Origin: Saturnia japonica
Taxonomy: Eukaryota; Arthropoda; Insecta; Lepidoptera; Saturniidae
Assembly: GCA_033032175.1 (NCBI GenBank)
Contig: CM065324.1
Location: 2,108,001-2,172,000 of the forward strand
Length of the DNA stretch: 64,000 nucleotides
Reading direction: 5' to 3'
Below are positions 1 through 11,100 of the stretch, piece after piece. Every line of letters starts with the position of its first letter. Positions within the stretch are counted from its first letter, which is position 1. The notes under the pieces were generated by a model. The model did not search any database, was not told where the DNA came from, and saw nothing but the letters and a program-made list of their open reading frames with translations. Position numbers and translations under genes: made by a program.

Positions 1-578
1 TACGACTATCAGGTAAAAGTATTAAACGTAACTAACCAATAAAGAGAGTACTGGTTTTCTGGTCCATTCTTCAAGCAGGTGTTCGTTCACTAGGTCACAG
101 ACACATAGCCTTGTTTCCACGACATTCCCTAGCAAAATGTTTAGTTCTATATTATTGGTTTTTTCTTATATTGAGACCTATATATATATATATATATATT
201 TCTCCTTGCCGATTATGACCACAGCGAAATTACTCCGGTCGACATAATGTAATCAGGGTAGTTAGATGCTTAGCCGTTCTGCCCTATTATGAGCACGGTT
301 ATGGTTGATGTACTTATCCCATTTTAGCTTTAAATGTCCTGGCGCCCACTGGACACGTCAGAACACCATCAAGGTACTTGGAAGTATAGGAAATGGCCAG
401 AGCTGATCGGGCTTTGACGCTATCACGCTTAGCATCAAGCATGAATTTTCGTTGTCTCAAAATTAGACAACTTTTGATGTACAAGGCGTCTCCATTCCGT
501 TCTATGTGCTGCCTCGTATTTTCCATAGAGAGGGTTCAATGTTGAAACGCTTTATACGCCTTCTTAGAACATCCTCAT
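1..578. other. No recognised gene
   Basis: Presumably intron of the protease gene. A 70-codon minus-strand frame at 314-526 (IKSCLILRQRKFMLDAKRDS) has no recognisable domain; it may be LINE debris. Confidence 0.3.
179..199. repeat. TA dinucleotide microsatellite
   Basis: About ten TA units. A second one lies at 30031-30052. Both are in non-coding sequence. Confidence 0.8.
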
Positions 579-912
579 TCTAATATGATAAAGCTAAAGA
601 AAGAGCTACATGCTAAGAGATTGTTTTTTTTTTTGTTTGAATACGTTAATCTCTGCAATTAAGAGGCAGAGTTGAAAAAATCATATGTCTTTTATATTCT
701 ATATTGAGGATGTTTATACACTGATTAACTTCACGCTACGACACTAAAGAGCAGGGCAGTAACTATAAACGTCAAGCATTCTGCAAATCTGTAAACAAGT
801 ACTGGAAGTGAAAACAACGGTAGACTACACGGGTGGGTTGTTGCGGCGCGGCAGCGTGGAAGATATTTGGTTAAATAAATTTAACACAGATGAAACCGTG
901 CGTAAAGGCAGC
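579..912 (+). mobile_element. Element G copy 1 (Helitron-like)
   Basis: Family G starts TCTATACTAATATTATAAAGC, has TTTATTGAGGAAG, CACGCTACGACCCTAAAGAGC, AGTAACTATGAACGTCAAGCAA, AAGTACGGGAAGTGAAAACAA, GGTCGAATAAATTTAACACGGGTGAAACCGTGGGGCACAG and ends CTAG. This copy keeps most of the middle but has a worn end (GTAAAGGCAGCC). It precedes the first visible protease exon. Confidence 0.65.
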
Positions 913-1081
913 CAATACTTAATAAAGTTTTTATTATAATTAACGCGAAAGAAGTCCCGGATGGTTGCTAGTATGCATCTAAAAAACATGGTTACATTTA
1001 GTTTCAAAATGCCTAGTTTAATTCGAACACCCTGACCGCTCAGATACCCATTATGCCCATAAACAACGTTTTTAACAGACT

Positions 1082-1250
1082 TTAAAAAAGACAGAGGTTA
1101 CTCAATTCGAATGTACTTTTTTTATGGAAGTACAGCCATAGCTTCGTTGTTTATTAACCAATTGGGGTGATTCTTTTTTGATTGATACGCCAGGGAACAT
1201 ACACCAGGGAGCTTTTCAAAATCATTGATGTTGGTTAGATTTTCTGTAAA
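1082..1250 (+). mobile_element. MITE D copy 1
   Basis: Family D runs (A)AACCGACTTCAATGATTTTG..TTCCCTGGTGTATC.TCGAAGTTGAAGG ... AAATCGGTT.ATAAAC.AAGAAGTTATGG ... TTTTTTGAAGTCGGTT, with inverted ends. This copy, read on +, keeps ATTCGAATGTAC, TATTAACCAATTGGGGTGATTC and CACCAGGGA and stops just before the first visible protease exon. Confidence 0.65.
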
Positions 1251-1268
1251 AAATTGTCTTGTTTGTAG

Positions 1269-4200
1269 TCGCATCACTTTCGTGGTCCGCCTCGGCCTGA
1301 CCAACCTAACGAGACCTGATTACCTAGTGGAGAGCTCGCAAAAGTACATCCACCCCGGCTACGATGAGATCAGAGCCGGTGTACAGACTGATGACATCGC
1401 ACTCCTCGGCCTGGATCACCACATTCCTTACTCTCGTAAGCATCCCTATCTATACTATTATTTTTATCACACTTGCACGTAAACAGTGTCATAATATGCA
1501 GGCTGTCTTGGGTGTAAGTAACCCCCTAAAAAAACCCCCGAGGGCCTTTTTGCGTTAACGCACGAGGGCGTAATGTCTTTTGCAATTGATGCCATTTTTT
1601 TTACAATCAGTTTGGCTATGTGCGTCTTCGCTCCTTTTACGTTTCTGAATACAACATATTTATATTATGTATGGAACACACTAGCCTCGCCAACCACTTA
1701 AAAAACCGCTCTTTGCAAGTTTTGTAATCGTTGAGTTGACTAGTATTGTGAACTTATATTAATTACTCGCAAATGTGATGAAAAACTTTGTATGTCACAC
1801 GGGCGGTACGGGAATTACGAACAACGACTCATCAAAGGGCCCACAGACTAACAGTTGGCCGGCAGATAAGCGTTATAGATCACACTTACAGTTTCTTTAA
1901 AGGTTTCGGACTGACGGCTTAAGCGAACTGCAAGTGTGTGGCTCTCAGCAACATGAGTCTCAGTCGACAGGTATCGGCCGGACAGTCCATAACATCAAGG
2001 CCAAATCAAACACAGACTTGCAGTTACCGCGGTGCACTGTGTGAACTGCCGACTGCCGACTATCGCCTTCCGGCTGCCGCCTGCTATTGCGTGGATATGG
2101 ACAGTTAGCCGATAATAATAGAGCCGATATTCGACCACTCAAGAATCGCTTAATGAGTGGTCTATACTGACTTTGGACGGAAGCCGCGGCCGACTGATCA
2201 GACGAAAGATTGCCGGCCAACTGTTAGTGTGCGGGGTCTTTAAAACCCAGTCTTCGACTTCGGGCTTTTAATAGACTCTCGTTCGTAGCTCCTTATTTAC
2301 CGCCCTTATGACACAATGTACTATTATATAATATCTAGGTATTAGATAAAATAATGCTTAACATGCATCTACATTTAATATTCTTTTACAAATTTTCGGA
2401 TTTTAAATATTTATTTAACTATTTTTCTCTTAATAAAAAATGGCCTTTTTTCTACTAATATTACAATCTCTACTACCACAGGAACACAACACAATATTAT
2501 TTGACTGCGGTTTTACTGAAGAGTTGAAGCTGACCCATGTAGAGACAAAACTGCAAAGAAATTTCTCTATGCCCTACTTCTTTTAGGGTCTCTCTTTTCG
2601 TTACCTCTCTTATCTTTGTTGTAAATGTAAACATCTGTAATGTATATGTTTAAAAAAACGGAGTTACGGATGCAGTATTGAAGGAATACCTTGAGCGACT
2701 TGATAATAGACTTAAAATACATACAAAATACATACGAATAAAAAATTTAGTTTAGAATAGGCTTAATAGAGCTGAGTGGTAGGTTAAGACAATTGTGGAC
2801 ATCCGGATCACAACCACCATAAAACAGATGTAAAGCTTAGTCATATCGCGTTCCGAGATATCCAATAAACAAGCGGGGTGGTAGAGGTCTGTACATGATT
2901 GGATTGCGACCACCATACACATGACGATAACCCCGATAAAATGACTTTCTTTTTTATATGGATGTTCAGCCAAAACTTCATTTTTTCAGAACCGATTTAA
3001 ATGATTCTTTTTTCCTTGGAAAGGGGATACCTCAAGGGTGGTCCCATATTAATTTCATTGGCATTGGACCTTCGACTTCGAATATACACCAGAGAAATCC
3101 TCAAAATCATTGAAGTTGGTTTTCTTTTTCTTTTTTAATTGTCTCGTGGTTTATCGCGTTTCGGGATCAGCCAGTGTATATCCAGCTATCGAGAGGCTTG
3201 CAGGCCGGCAGGACAGCGACTACCGTCAATTAATTGTCGATCTCTCTCGGTGGTCACCGTTGTTTTTAGATTGTACTGTGTTTACCAACAGAAACAGTGC
3301 ACTGCCGTTTGAAAAAAATTGTAAAGGGTGTCTCAGAATGTTTTTCGTTTTTTCATGTTAAATAAAAAACAAATATCAATTAAATCTCGTTTTATTTAAT
3401 GTTAATTTAAAGAGCAATTCTTGAAGTTTATTTATGAAAAACAACCGTTTGCAAATGCGCACCATTCATTTGTTTGACACTCATTTAACCTGGAGCTAAA
3501 ATTTTCAATAACTCGCTGGAGCATCGCTCTTGGAATAGTTGATTTCTTCAGTGATTCTTTGCTTCAAAACATTCAGTTTGGTAGGCAATGGATTGTAAAC
3601 TTTGCTTTTTAGGTAGCCCCATAGGAAGAAATCAGCAGGCGTTAAATCAGGGCTCCTCGGTGGTGCGTCATGCAATAAAACATGCCTAATGCCACAGTTC
3701 ACCAATTTTTTAAGCATATAAATTCCTACCAAAATAATACAGATCTCTTATTTATAAGACGAAAGAAATTTTAGACAGATCAAAACATAATTAAAAATGA
3801 TTTCCAGAATACATCCAGCCTTGCCGCTTGCAGAGCAGCGAACAGAAGAATGTCAACTACGAAGGTTCTATCTTGATTGTCAGTGGCTACGGACGTACTG
3901 ATGACCTTTGGAACGGTAAGCCCTACTACTCAAACTTCTTATTCTCATATCCTCGTCTAAAACCTTCGTATTGTAGTATCTGAGCCGTAACTTATGTTTC
4001 CCAGAAGGACTTTTGTGTGTTTAATGACACAGTGGAAATTATTTAATCATATAGGTAATATTAAATACGTACTAAACTTACGCGCGCACTAACATACACA
4101 CACATATACACACAATTCATTTTCTTAATTCTCTCTTTTAAAATTTTAATTATATCTTCTTTGAATTTTTCTCTAACTTTGTCTTATTTTAATGTTACTA

Positions 4201-7200
4201 ATTAGTATATGAATCTTTGCCGACTGAAGCTCAGTTTATACTGTTACCAGAGAGAGACCTAGTCAACATAAAAATATTTTATGTGTTAGGTAATTAATCT
4301 GTTGAATAAATATATATTCTAATTTATAATTTCTTGTTAGATTCGTGTTTGGGTGTTTATAGGAATGATGGCTCAGTGATAACATGTTGGTACACTGCTT
4401 CGAATTCTACAATAAGCCTGAGTTTTCGGTGAAGGAAAACATCGAGATGACATTATATTGTATAGTGTATATTATGGTGTATAGCCACCACTCGCCAGTT
4501 AAAAGTGTGCCTCCAAGTACATATAGGTGTGTTCCGACAACTGTACTTTTGAGAGTCAAAATTCCACTAGTCTTAGCGTACGAACCATCTGAGCCACATC
4601 TTCACTAATCAATTAAACTAAACATCAAGTCAGATTATGGTTAAAATGTGTGATTGTTAAAAGGTAACACCCGCAACAGTTGAACTTGTTGACGTATCAG
4701 GTGCCGGGTTCAGCAGCATCCAGTAACCAAGCGAGATAGTAGAGATTTGTATACAATTGAGTCGCAACTACCTAGTAGGTGCGTGGTGACGAATCCATCA
4801 CAATGACTCTCTTTTAGTTTGTCACGCTTCGATATCAGACAGTCCGTATCCAGTTGTCGAAGATCCAGCTGATCTGCACGATAGCGACGACCAGCAATGG
4901 ATTATCAATATTATCGACATCTCGGTGGTCGCTGTCGTTTTTAACCGATTTCAAAATAAGGAGATTATCAACTCGAATGTATATTTTTTTATACAAGTTC
5001 AGGCATAGCTTCTTTGTTCATGAACCGATTTGGATGATTCTTTTTTCGTTGGAAAGGGGATACTTCAAGGGTGGTCCCATTTTAATTTTATTGGTATTTA
5101 TCTTCAACTTCGAAGATAAACCAGGGAACATTTCAAAATCATTGAAGTTAGTTTCCATTTTTGTTGGGCTGTACTGTGCTTAAAATCAGGCACAGACCAG
5201 TCACTATGCCATGCTACTATTTAAAAAAAACACTATAAAGTATAAAAGTGTTAATTAAATATCGATATCCTGTAAATAGTATTTATTACGTATTATAAAA
5301 TCATGTTATATTTTCATCGGTTTAGGTGGAGCCGCTTCCGAAGTTCTTCTGTGGGTGTACCAACGTGGTATCACAAATGAGGAATGCCTCCGCTGGTACC
5401 CTAACAGCCAGGTCATCCAGGAACAGACTATTTGCGCTGGTTACTTCAACAACACGTCCCAGTCTTCTTGCCAGGTAAGTAATTAACATTAGAATATTTA
5501 GTTATGAGCAATTAAATGAATCAAGGGTTCATTTTATTAGTGGTCGCGTGTGCGGACTCAGCGTCGATCGACGCGAGTTCGAGTCACTGCAATGAGCCTG
5601 AGCGCCCGGTGAAGGAAAATATCGTGTTGAAACCATAGCATGGTGGTAGGGATTTTACTAATGCTCGCCTGGCTAGCTACCACCCTTATGTTGAAAATCT
5701 TTCGCCAAGCGCCTATAGTTGTATTCCGGCAGCTGTACTTGAGAGTCAGTCCTTCTACTAGGCTTAGCGTGCTACCATCTTGGGTCACATCGTCACTTAA
5801 GATCAGGTGAGACTGTGGCGACAACGCTAGCTCTATAACGATAAAAAAAAACAAAGCATTTAAGTGTTTTTATAAAACTATTTAGATTTATTACTACAAG
5901 TAAGTAGTAGTTATAAGTTTTACATAGGTAGTTTTTCGAAAATACCAAATTTGGGCTCATCAGCCTCCAGATTTTCTACTTCCTCTCTCGGAAGTAATGG
6001 TAAAGAAAAATTCTTCCTTCGTAGTCCAGCTTCTCGGGTATCCAGGACAGAAGTAAGACGTACGGACCCCACCTTAGTTGACTAACCAAGCCAACGCTAA
6101 TATTCGCTTAATCCGTCTTTTGTTTCCATGTCACAACTTTACTTTATATTTAACCAAAATATTTTTCAAATTGATTGATTTTATTATCGTTTACAGCTCA
6201 TCTTTTTTATTATGTGAATTCGCGAGCAATAACTAGTTTACCTTTACACACTTTAGAACCCCAAATATAAAAACTGCCTCATAAGTCTAGTGGCTAGTGG
6301 TTGTAAGCGCAACAGTTATGTTCGAGGTCCGGGGGGCGATTCCCAGGTTGAGCAAAGTGATATTGGGTTTTTTCTATGATAATTCTCAGTAGCAGCTCAG
6401 AGTTTCGCTTCGTATCTGATTAAATGGCATAGGCTCGCCACCTATTACACCTCTGCCTAACCCTTCGGCGTGAATGTATGTATGTATATGTCACCAAGCA
6501 CAAAAATATTTACCCGGCAAGGATGACAGATATTCTACGTGACACACTAATAGTTTTTTGTTCACAAAATGAGTTAAGTGAAAGAAAGCGAAATGATGAT
6601 ACTGTAGTAGGTACCTATGGCGGAACCTTTAGGTTCGAAAACGTATCGTCAAACTTTTATTTCGGCCTTACCGGCCTCGTGGCAGAGTGGTAGTTAACTG
6701 TACTGTTGGGCCGATAAGTCGCGGATTCGATCTCCGCCCACAACAGACTTTTGTGTGATGAGTGTCAAATATCAATAGAATTATGAATTTATATCAGCTG
6801 TTTATACCGCAATTGCAAGCAAACTTAGTTTAGAATTAAATGGCCATGCGTGTGATATTTTGGCCTCAAATTTATTTATTTTTTCATTAATTTAAGCGTC
6901 TCACTAGATGCATTCGAAAAGTCAACCGCTTTTCTAAGCGTATCTACCATTTTCAATAAGGTATATCTTATCACTAATCTTAAAATTATGACCACAGGGC
7001 GACAGTGGCGGCCCTCTGACGATCGTGGATGTGGACGGCAAGCCCACAATGGTCGGTGTGGTCAGCTTTGGTCACATCTCTGGATGCAACAGCCCCTTCC
7101 CGTCAGGTCTGTATAATTTTTGGCTTGTAACTCCTCTAGATGCGTCTAAAATTCCTTGCATGAGAAACTTTTTTTTAGTTGAGTTCTAGTGCACTGTAGT

Positions 7201-7474
7201 CAGTGCAAACTTTTGATCAATAACTTTTGTGAAAAAATATTTTATTACTCAGGTGCTACATAATTTATTACTAAAAAAACTTAAAGACACTTTAATATCG
7301 AGTTTTTTGATAAACAATTCTTTTTATTCAGGATACGTACGGCCGGGACACTACCATGACTGGTTCTATGAAGTAACCGGTATAAACTTTGACTGGAAGA
7401 GCGAAGACCTGGAGCCAGTCAAGCTGGACTTCGAAAACCAAGACGGCAATAATGTCATCATCGTCGACGAGTAA
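1269..7474 (+). CDS. Chymotrypsin-like S1 serine protease, last five exons (5' end outside window)
   Basis: Secreted-type S1 protease; digestive or extracellular proteolysis is inferred from the family. Exons joined by GT-AG introns: 1269-1435, 3808-3915, 5326-5474, 6998-7106, 7332-7474, with phases matching at every junction; they give 224 residues plus a partial first codon. The first exon carries the catalytic Asp in TDDIALLGL, the third C168/C182-type cysteines (EECLRW, TICAGY), and the fourth GDSGGPL with the catalytic Ser. The catalytic His (AAHC) exon is not in the window. The S1-pocket base (six residues before Ser195, SSCQGDSGG) is Ser, which argues for chymotrypsin-like rather than tryptic cleavage. 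By alignment in the head, the usual C136-C201 pair is absent at both positions (SILIVSGYG; GPLTIVDV). After the normal domain end (DWFYEVTG) comes an acidic tail ending IIVDE. Introns are full of SINEs and MITEs. Collagenase-like paralogues are the main alternative. Confidence 0.93.
1837..2238. mobile_element. GC-rich MITE with ~28-bp inverted termini
   Basis: The left end (1837-1864) and the reverse complement of the right end (2211-2238) share ACTAACAGTTGGCCGGCA exactly, with looser agreement in the outer ten bases. The 402-bp body is GC-rich, repeats GACTGCC/GCCG motifs, and codes for nothing recognisable. I see no clear target duplication, so the superfamily is unassigned. It sits in the first visible intron of the protease gene. 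Confidence 0.7.
2940..3140 (+). mobile_element. MITE D copy 2
   Basis: Reads GAACCGATTTAAATGATTC, GGTGGTCCCATATTAATTTC, ACCTTCGACTTCGAATATAC and AATCATTGAAGTTGGTTTTC, the complement of the family's head. It is in a protease intron, followed by the J-like stretch. Confidence 0.7.
3141..3290 (+). repeat. Family J-like fragment
   Basis: GCAGGCCGGCAGGACAGCGACTACCGTCAATT ... CTCTCGGTGGTCACCGTTG resembles 35487-35535. A weaker relative occupies 4830-4945 (GATAGCGACGACCAGCAATGG ... CTCGGTGGTCGCTGTCG). 2740-2935 and 4700-4830 also resemble each other and are an unassigned repeat. Confidence 0.5.
3325..3735 (-). mobile_element. Degenerate mariner-like (IS630/Tc1 superfamily) transposase 3' remnant
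   Basis: Minus-strand frame 3732-3505 reads HDAPPRSPDLTPADFFLWGY, the conserved block around the last catalytic acidic residue of mariner-type DDE transposases. A frameshift near 3535 then moves the reading to another frame (IPRAMLQRVIENF ... CAFANGCFS, stop near 3433). The far end, about 3320-3345, resembles a mariner terminal repeat. The first two catalytic Asp residues and the DNA-binding domain are missing, so it is a dead fragment in a protease intron. Confidence 0.75.
4080..4113. repeat. CG/CA-rich simple repeat
   Basis: CGCGCGCACTAACATACACACACATATACACACA in a protease intron; imperfect CA repeat. A similar GT tract lies at 40788-40806. Confidence 0.6.
4366..4650 (+). mobile_element. 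SINE C copy 1
   Basis: Family C has a tRNA-like head (GATGGCTCAGTG..., B-box-like TTCGAATTCT), then GCCTGAG..GGTGAAGGAAAACATCG, TTCCGGCAGCTG.ACTTGAGAGTC and CACATC.TCACTTA.GATCAGGTGAGA, ending near an A-rich stretch. This copy is full length but diverged, in a protease intron. Confidence 0.75.
4945..5172 (+). mobile_element. MITE D copy 3
   Basis: Near full length: TTAACCGATTTCAAAATAAGG at one end and ATCATTGAAGTTAGTTTCC at the other, with AACCGATTTGGATGATTC and GGTGGTCCCATTTTAA between. It ends about 150 bases before the third visible protease exon. Confidence 0.75.
5535..5855 (+). mobile_element. SINE C copy 2
   Basis: Well-preserved member: GCGAGTTCGAGTCACTGC (B box), GAGCGCCCGGTGAAGGAAAA, GCAGCTGTACTTGAGAGTCA and ATCAGGTGAGACTGTGG, ending in an A run. 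It lies in the protease intron after the third visible exon. Confidence 0.8.
6274..6490 (+). mobile_element. SINE A copy 1 (tRNA-derived)
   Basis: Family A starts CTGCCTCATTAG with a Pol III A-box-like stretch (TAGTGGT...), a B box GGTTCGATTCCCAGG, then AGCAAAGTGTTATTGGGTTTT, CTCAGTAGCAGCTCGGAGTTT and CCTCTGCCTAACCCTTCGG, ending in a TATG repeat. This copy has a damaged B box (GGGGGGCGATTCC) and a short tail; part of the 3' body is deleted. It lies in a protease intron. Confidence 0.85.
6673..6862 (+). mobile_element. SINE B copy 1 (tRNA-derived)
   Basis: Begins GGCCTCGTGGCAGAGTGGTAG (A-box region) with B-box region GGATTCGATCTCCGCC, followed by a tail TTAGAATTAAATGGCCATGCGTGTGA that matches the copy at 18927-19133. 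A distinct family from A. Confidence 0.8.
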
Positions 7475-7627
7475 CGATATAATTGAAATCATTAGAAGTA
7501 ACAAATATTAACGACGTTATTTATTAATATTTATAATTCTATATGTTGTGAAGTTATTACTTAGAATACCTATGTAACATGTTTATTTCAGACTAACTCT
7601 GGATAAGATTTCATATGAATGTTAATT

Positions 7628-7637
7628 AATAAATAAA
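7628..7637 (+). promoter_or_regulatory. Polyadenylation signals of the protease gene
   Basis: Two overlapping AATAAA hexamers (7628-7633 and 7632-7637) lie about 155 bases after the protease stop codon in an AT-rich 3'UTR. They are the first canonical signals downstream, so cleavage probably occurs around 7650-7670. Confidence 0.6.
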
Positions 7638-8193
7638 TATTGTATTTATTATTAATTAATGTTTTATTTGAAGTTCGCGCACAAATTCTCTTGTAACTAT
7701 CTGTGCCCGCGGCTCAGCTCGCGTCAAATACAAAATTATTGTTTATAAAGATATCGTGATATATATTTTTTATAAAGACGAAGTGTCTAGGAATAAACCA
7801 AAAAAAATATTGATCAAACTCTATCCAGTTGATAATCGAAGTCGGCACATGCATTACGAAAAGTAATAGCACCCTCAAGGACGCCAATAAAATAAAGCTA
7901 ATTTTAACAAAAGAAACAAAAAAAAAATTTGTATGTAAATGGTGTATTATAATATATTTTTATAAATACATTACTGTTAATCCTAATGTGCTGGATCAAA
8001 AGACATAGTAGCCGAGGTCACAATAAAAAAAGTTTAAGTTTAAATATAAGATTACACTTCGGCGCTCGCGCAATGTAACTCAAAATCGAATAGGCAACTT
8101 CTTATATTCAACGTACTTCAACAAATTTTACTAAAGTTATAAAGTAAACCAGGCAACCTCAAAGTACAAACATAACCTCAAAATACAACTACA

Positions 8194-11100
8194 CTACCTA
8201 TCCGCTACCTCCTCTGTTAAATCATTTACTTGTGAACAATTCTCGAAAACTCTACTCAAAATCCCTTCACAATACTCCATCTCTTCTCTATATCTGTCTC
8301 CTTCTTTTCCAAGTACTCTCATGTGATCTTCCAATGTCTTCTTGAGGCCGATACTAGAATCTCTACACTGCGCCAGTACCGTCGCGTCCAGATCTTCGAG
8401 CAACGCCATGAGGACGCTGAGTAGGTGTTCGGTGGTTTCATCGTGACCAGTTTTGATTTGCCCCGTTATCGTTCCGATGAGTTTATGCCGAATGAATTGT
8501 TCTGGCGGAAAATAATTAATACAAACAATGTATCCGTCTTGCATCCATTTTTATAACAGCACAGAAAAATGACAGCTCTACGCATGGTGAGCACAGTACA
8601 ATCTAAAAAAAAAGCAACCATCGGGAGATCAGTAATAAATCGACGGTCGTCGCTGTCATGCCGGCCTGCAAACCCTTCGGGAGCTGGATTTCACTAGATG
8701 ATCCGGAAACGCAACAAATCAAAAAAAAGTCACTGTGACGGGTTTATCAGTACGTGCATGGTGGTCGCGATCCAGTCCAACTCTGTAGTCGTATTCTAAC
8801 AAAACTCCGTAGTCACAGAGGGCCCCACATATGCAGAGTGTCGAACTTAATCCACTTTTTTACTCCAAGAGTGCCACTGGTTTGGAATACGTCCCTATTT
8901 TTGGAAAAAAACTGACAACTTTCTTAAAACCCCACTTACTGGATCCAGGATTTATTGTTTTTTGGAATTAAACCAACATTTATTTTGGGCACAGAGTAAT
9001 TTTAGTTCATAAATATATTTTGATAATAAAGCCTACACCGCCACTTATGATTCTCACACAACTATAAACCAACAAACAGCTTGGATAGTGGAGTAGGGCA
9101 CTCTAGTCAGAAATTTAGAAGAATATACAGAACAAAAACTTTCATAGTTTACCTCTTGCGTCGGAGTAGTTACTACAAAGATATCTGATGAGGAAAGCCG
9201 CTTTAGTCCTGGCAGCGGGTTCCGGAGCCCGCAACAGTTGCGCGAGTGTATCGCAACCGTCCTGAGCAATTAGTTCCCGGCAAGCTGGATCAAATTCACG
9301 TGTTGAACCTGTTAAGAATATTCATATTTTTTTATTACTTATTCACAATCTATATATGTACTACCATTCCTGTCACCAGACTTCAATCAAAAGATGTGTG
9401 AAAAATTATGTAATGTTTATTGGCAAAAAACTAACTTCAAAACATCTTAAAATGCATCCACAATTAAAAGGAAATGTACTGATTTCATTCTATAATTTCA
9501 CGGAAATATACTCACAGTTTAAGTGAAGTGAAGTGGAAAGGTAACAATTTTTACAGTCTAGGTTCAACACAGACTGATTGATTTTTGACTTACGGTTTTT
9601 TTTTTGTTTATGATTGGTTTTGGAGAGCTTTGACACTGCATCATTGTCTGACAAAAGTGTATTGGAATAACTCTTACTCACCCTGATGAAATTTTAACAG
9701 TTAGCAACTCTTATTTTCAGGCACTTTTACGTTGGCAAACCTATGCCATCCTACAGATAGACAGTTTTATGATTCATTAAAATACGAACATACAAATTTT
9801 ACCTAATTTATACCTGTATATACCCAGATGCCGAGAAGTTACTGCCAAGAGAGAAGTAGCAACTCAAACTTTTTAAAAAGAATGATAAAAATAATTAATT
9901 AATTGTTACTTGACCAATGACTTACACGAAATGGCGTAGAGACACTTGACGAGCGCCTCTCGCCGTTCCGATTGCGCGAGGTTCAGTAGAACGTTCAAGA
10001 GACCATACTCCAACGCTCTCGACTGGCAGAACGGGTTGTTCTGGCACAATTCCGCTAGAACCGAGCTGGCGAGCGCCCGGACTGTATCATTCTCGCTGCC
10101 GTAGCACACGGGGAATATCGCGAAACCACCCAACTTGTAAAAATCTGCAAGTTTTATCGTAAAGCGCGTCACAAAGGGTGAAGATGTTAAGATAAAATAT
10201 CACTCACTATACAATCCAATGGACTATCAGGCACAGCGAAGATAATATATATTTACATCTTACAGTATCTAACATATCAAGCAATATGGTTACTTTATTT
10301 TAAGATGAAAGGTTGTAACAAAAAAAAAATTCTTGTGACTCTTTAAAATATATTAGAATCTTTTTCTATGAGAAATCTTCGTAGAGATTAAAAATGATTT
10401 ATTTGTTCATTTGCATCCTGTATGTGCATTTGTTCTTATATGGTAAATTATTGGAATACATCGAATCATTAACATACTTCTCAGCTGTCTGAATACCTTA
10501 AGATACTATAATCTTTTGTCATATCTTAATCGTCTGTGACATGTTTGACAGTCAACAATAATAATAAGAGCTTTTATGTATCCCAACCGCAGATTGTCTG
10601 GATAGTATATTAGAAATGGAAACATCAGTAATCAGATTCAGAAGAATTTCAGGGACTTGTACCTGGTAAAAGTTATGCCGGTGCCAATATACAATAACTT
10701 TCAATATTGCTAAAAATAAGCTTCAGATGAGCTTGAGATTGAGCTGCCTCAGATGGGCAGCATCTATGAGTTATACAAACTTTTAGTGACAGGATGTTCC
10801 AGGATTATTGTGGTATTATCCATCATCCCTGACAGTTGCTCATCGAGACACAATTCACCACGGCAACTTGTAGTGACATAATTGATACTATCTATTTAAA
10901 AAAAAATTATAAGCAGAACAGTCCTAACATCCCATTATCCCATTGAAACATGTATGTTCTATGCAGGATATAAGTTACAACCACACCAGGTCTGACGAGG
11001 CACGCAACACGCATCACCCGCCATAGAGAATCAAAAATAGTTATATTTTGTATATCACCTATTCAATTAAGTTTCAAAACAATATAACATCAGTCTATTT

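Noticed and set aside
6673..6745. tRNA gene (GGCCTCGTGGCAGAGTGG ... GATTCGATCTCC)
   Set aside because: Another copy with the same non-tRNA 3' body exists at 18927-19133; it is a SINE head, not a tRNA gene.
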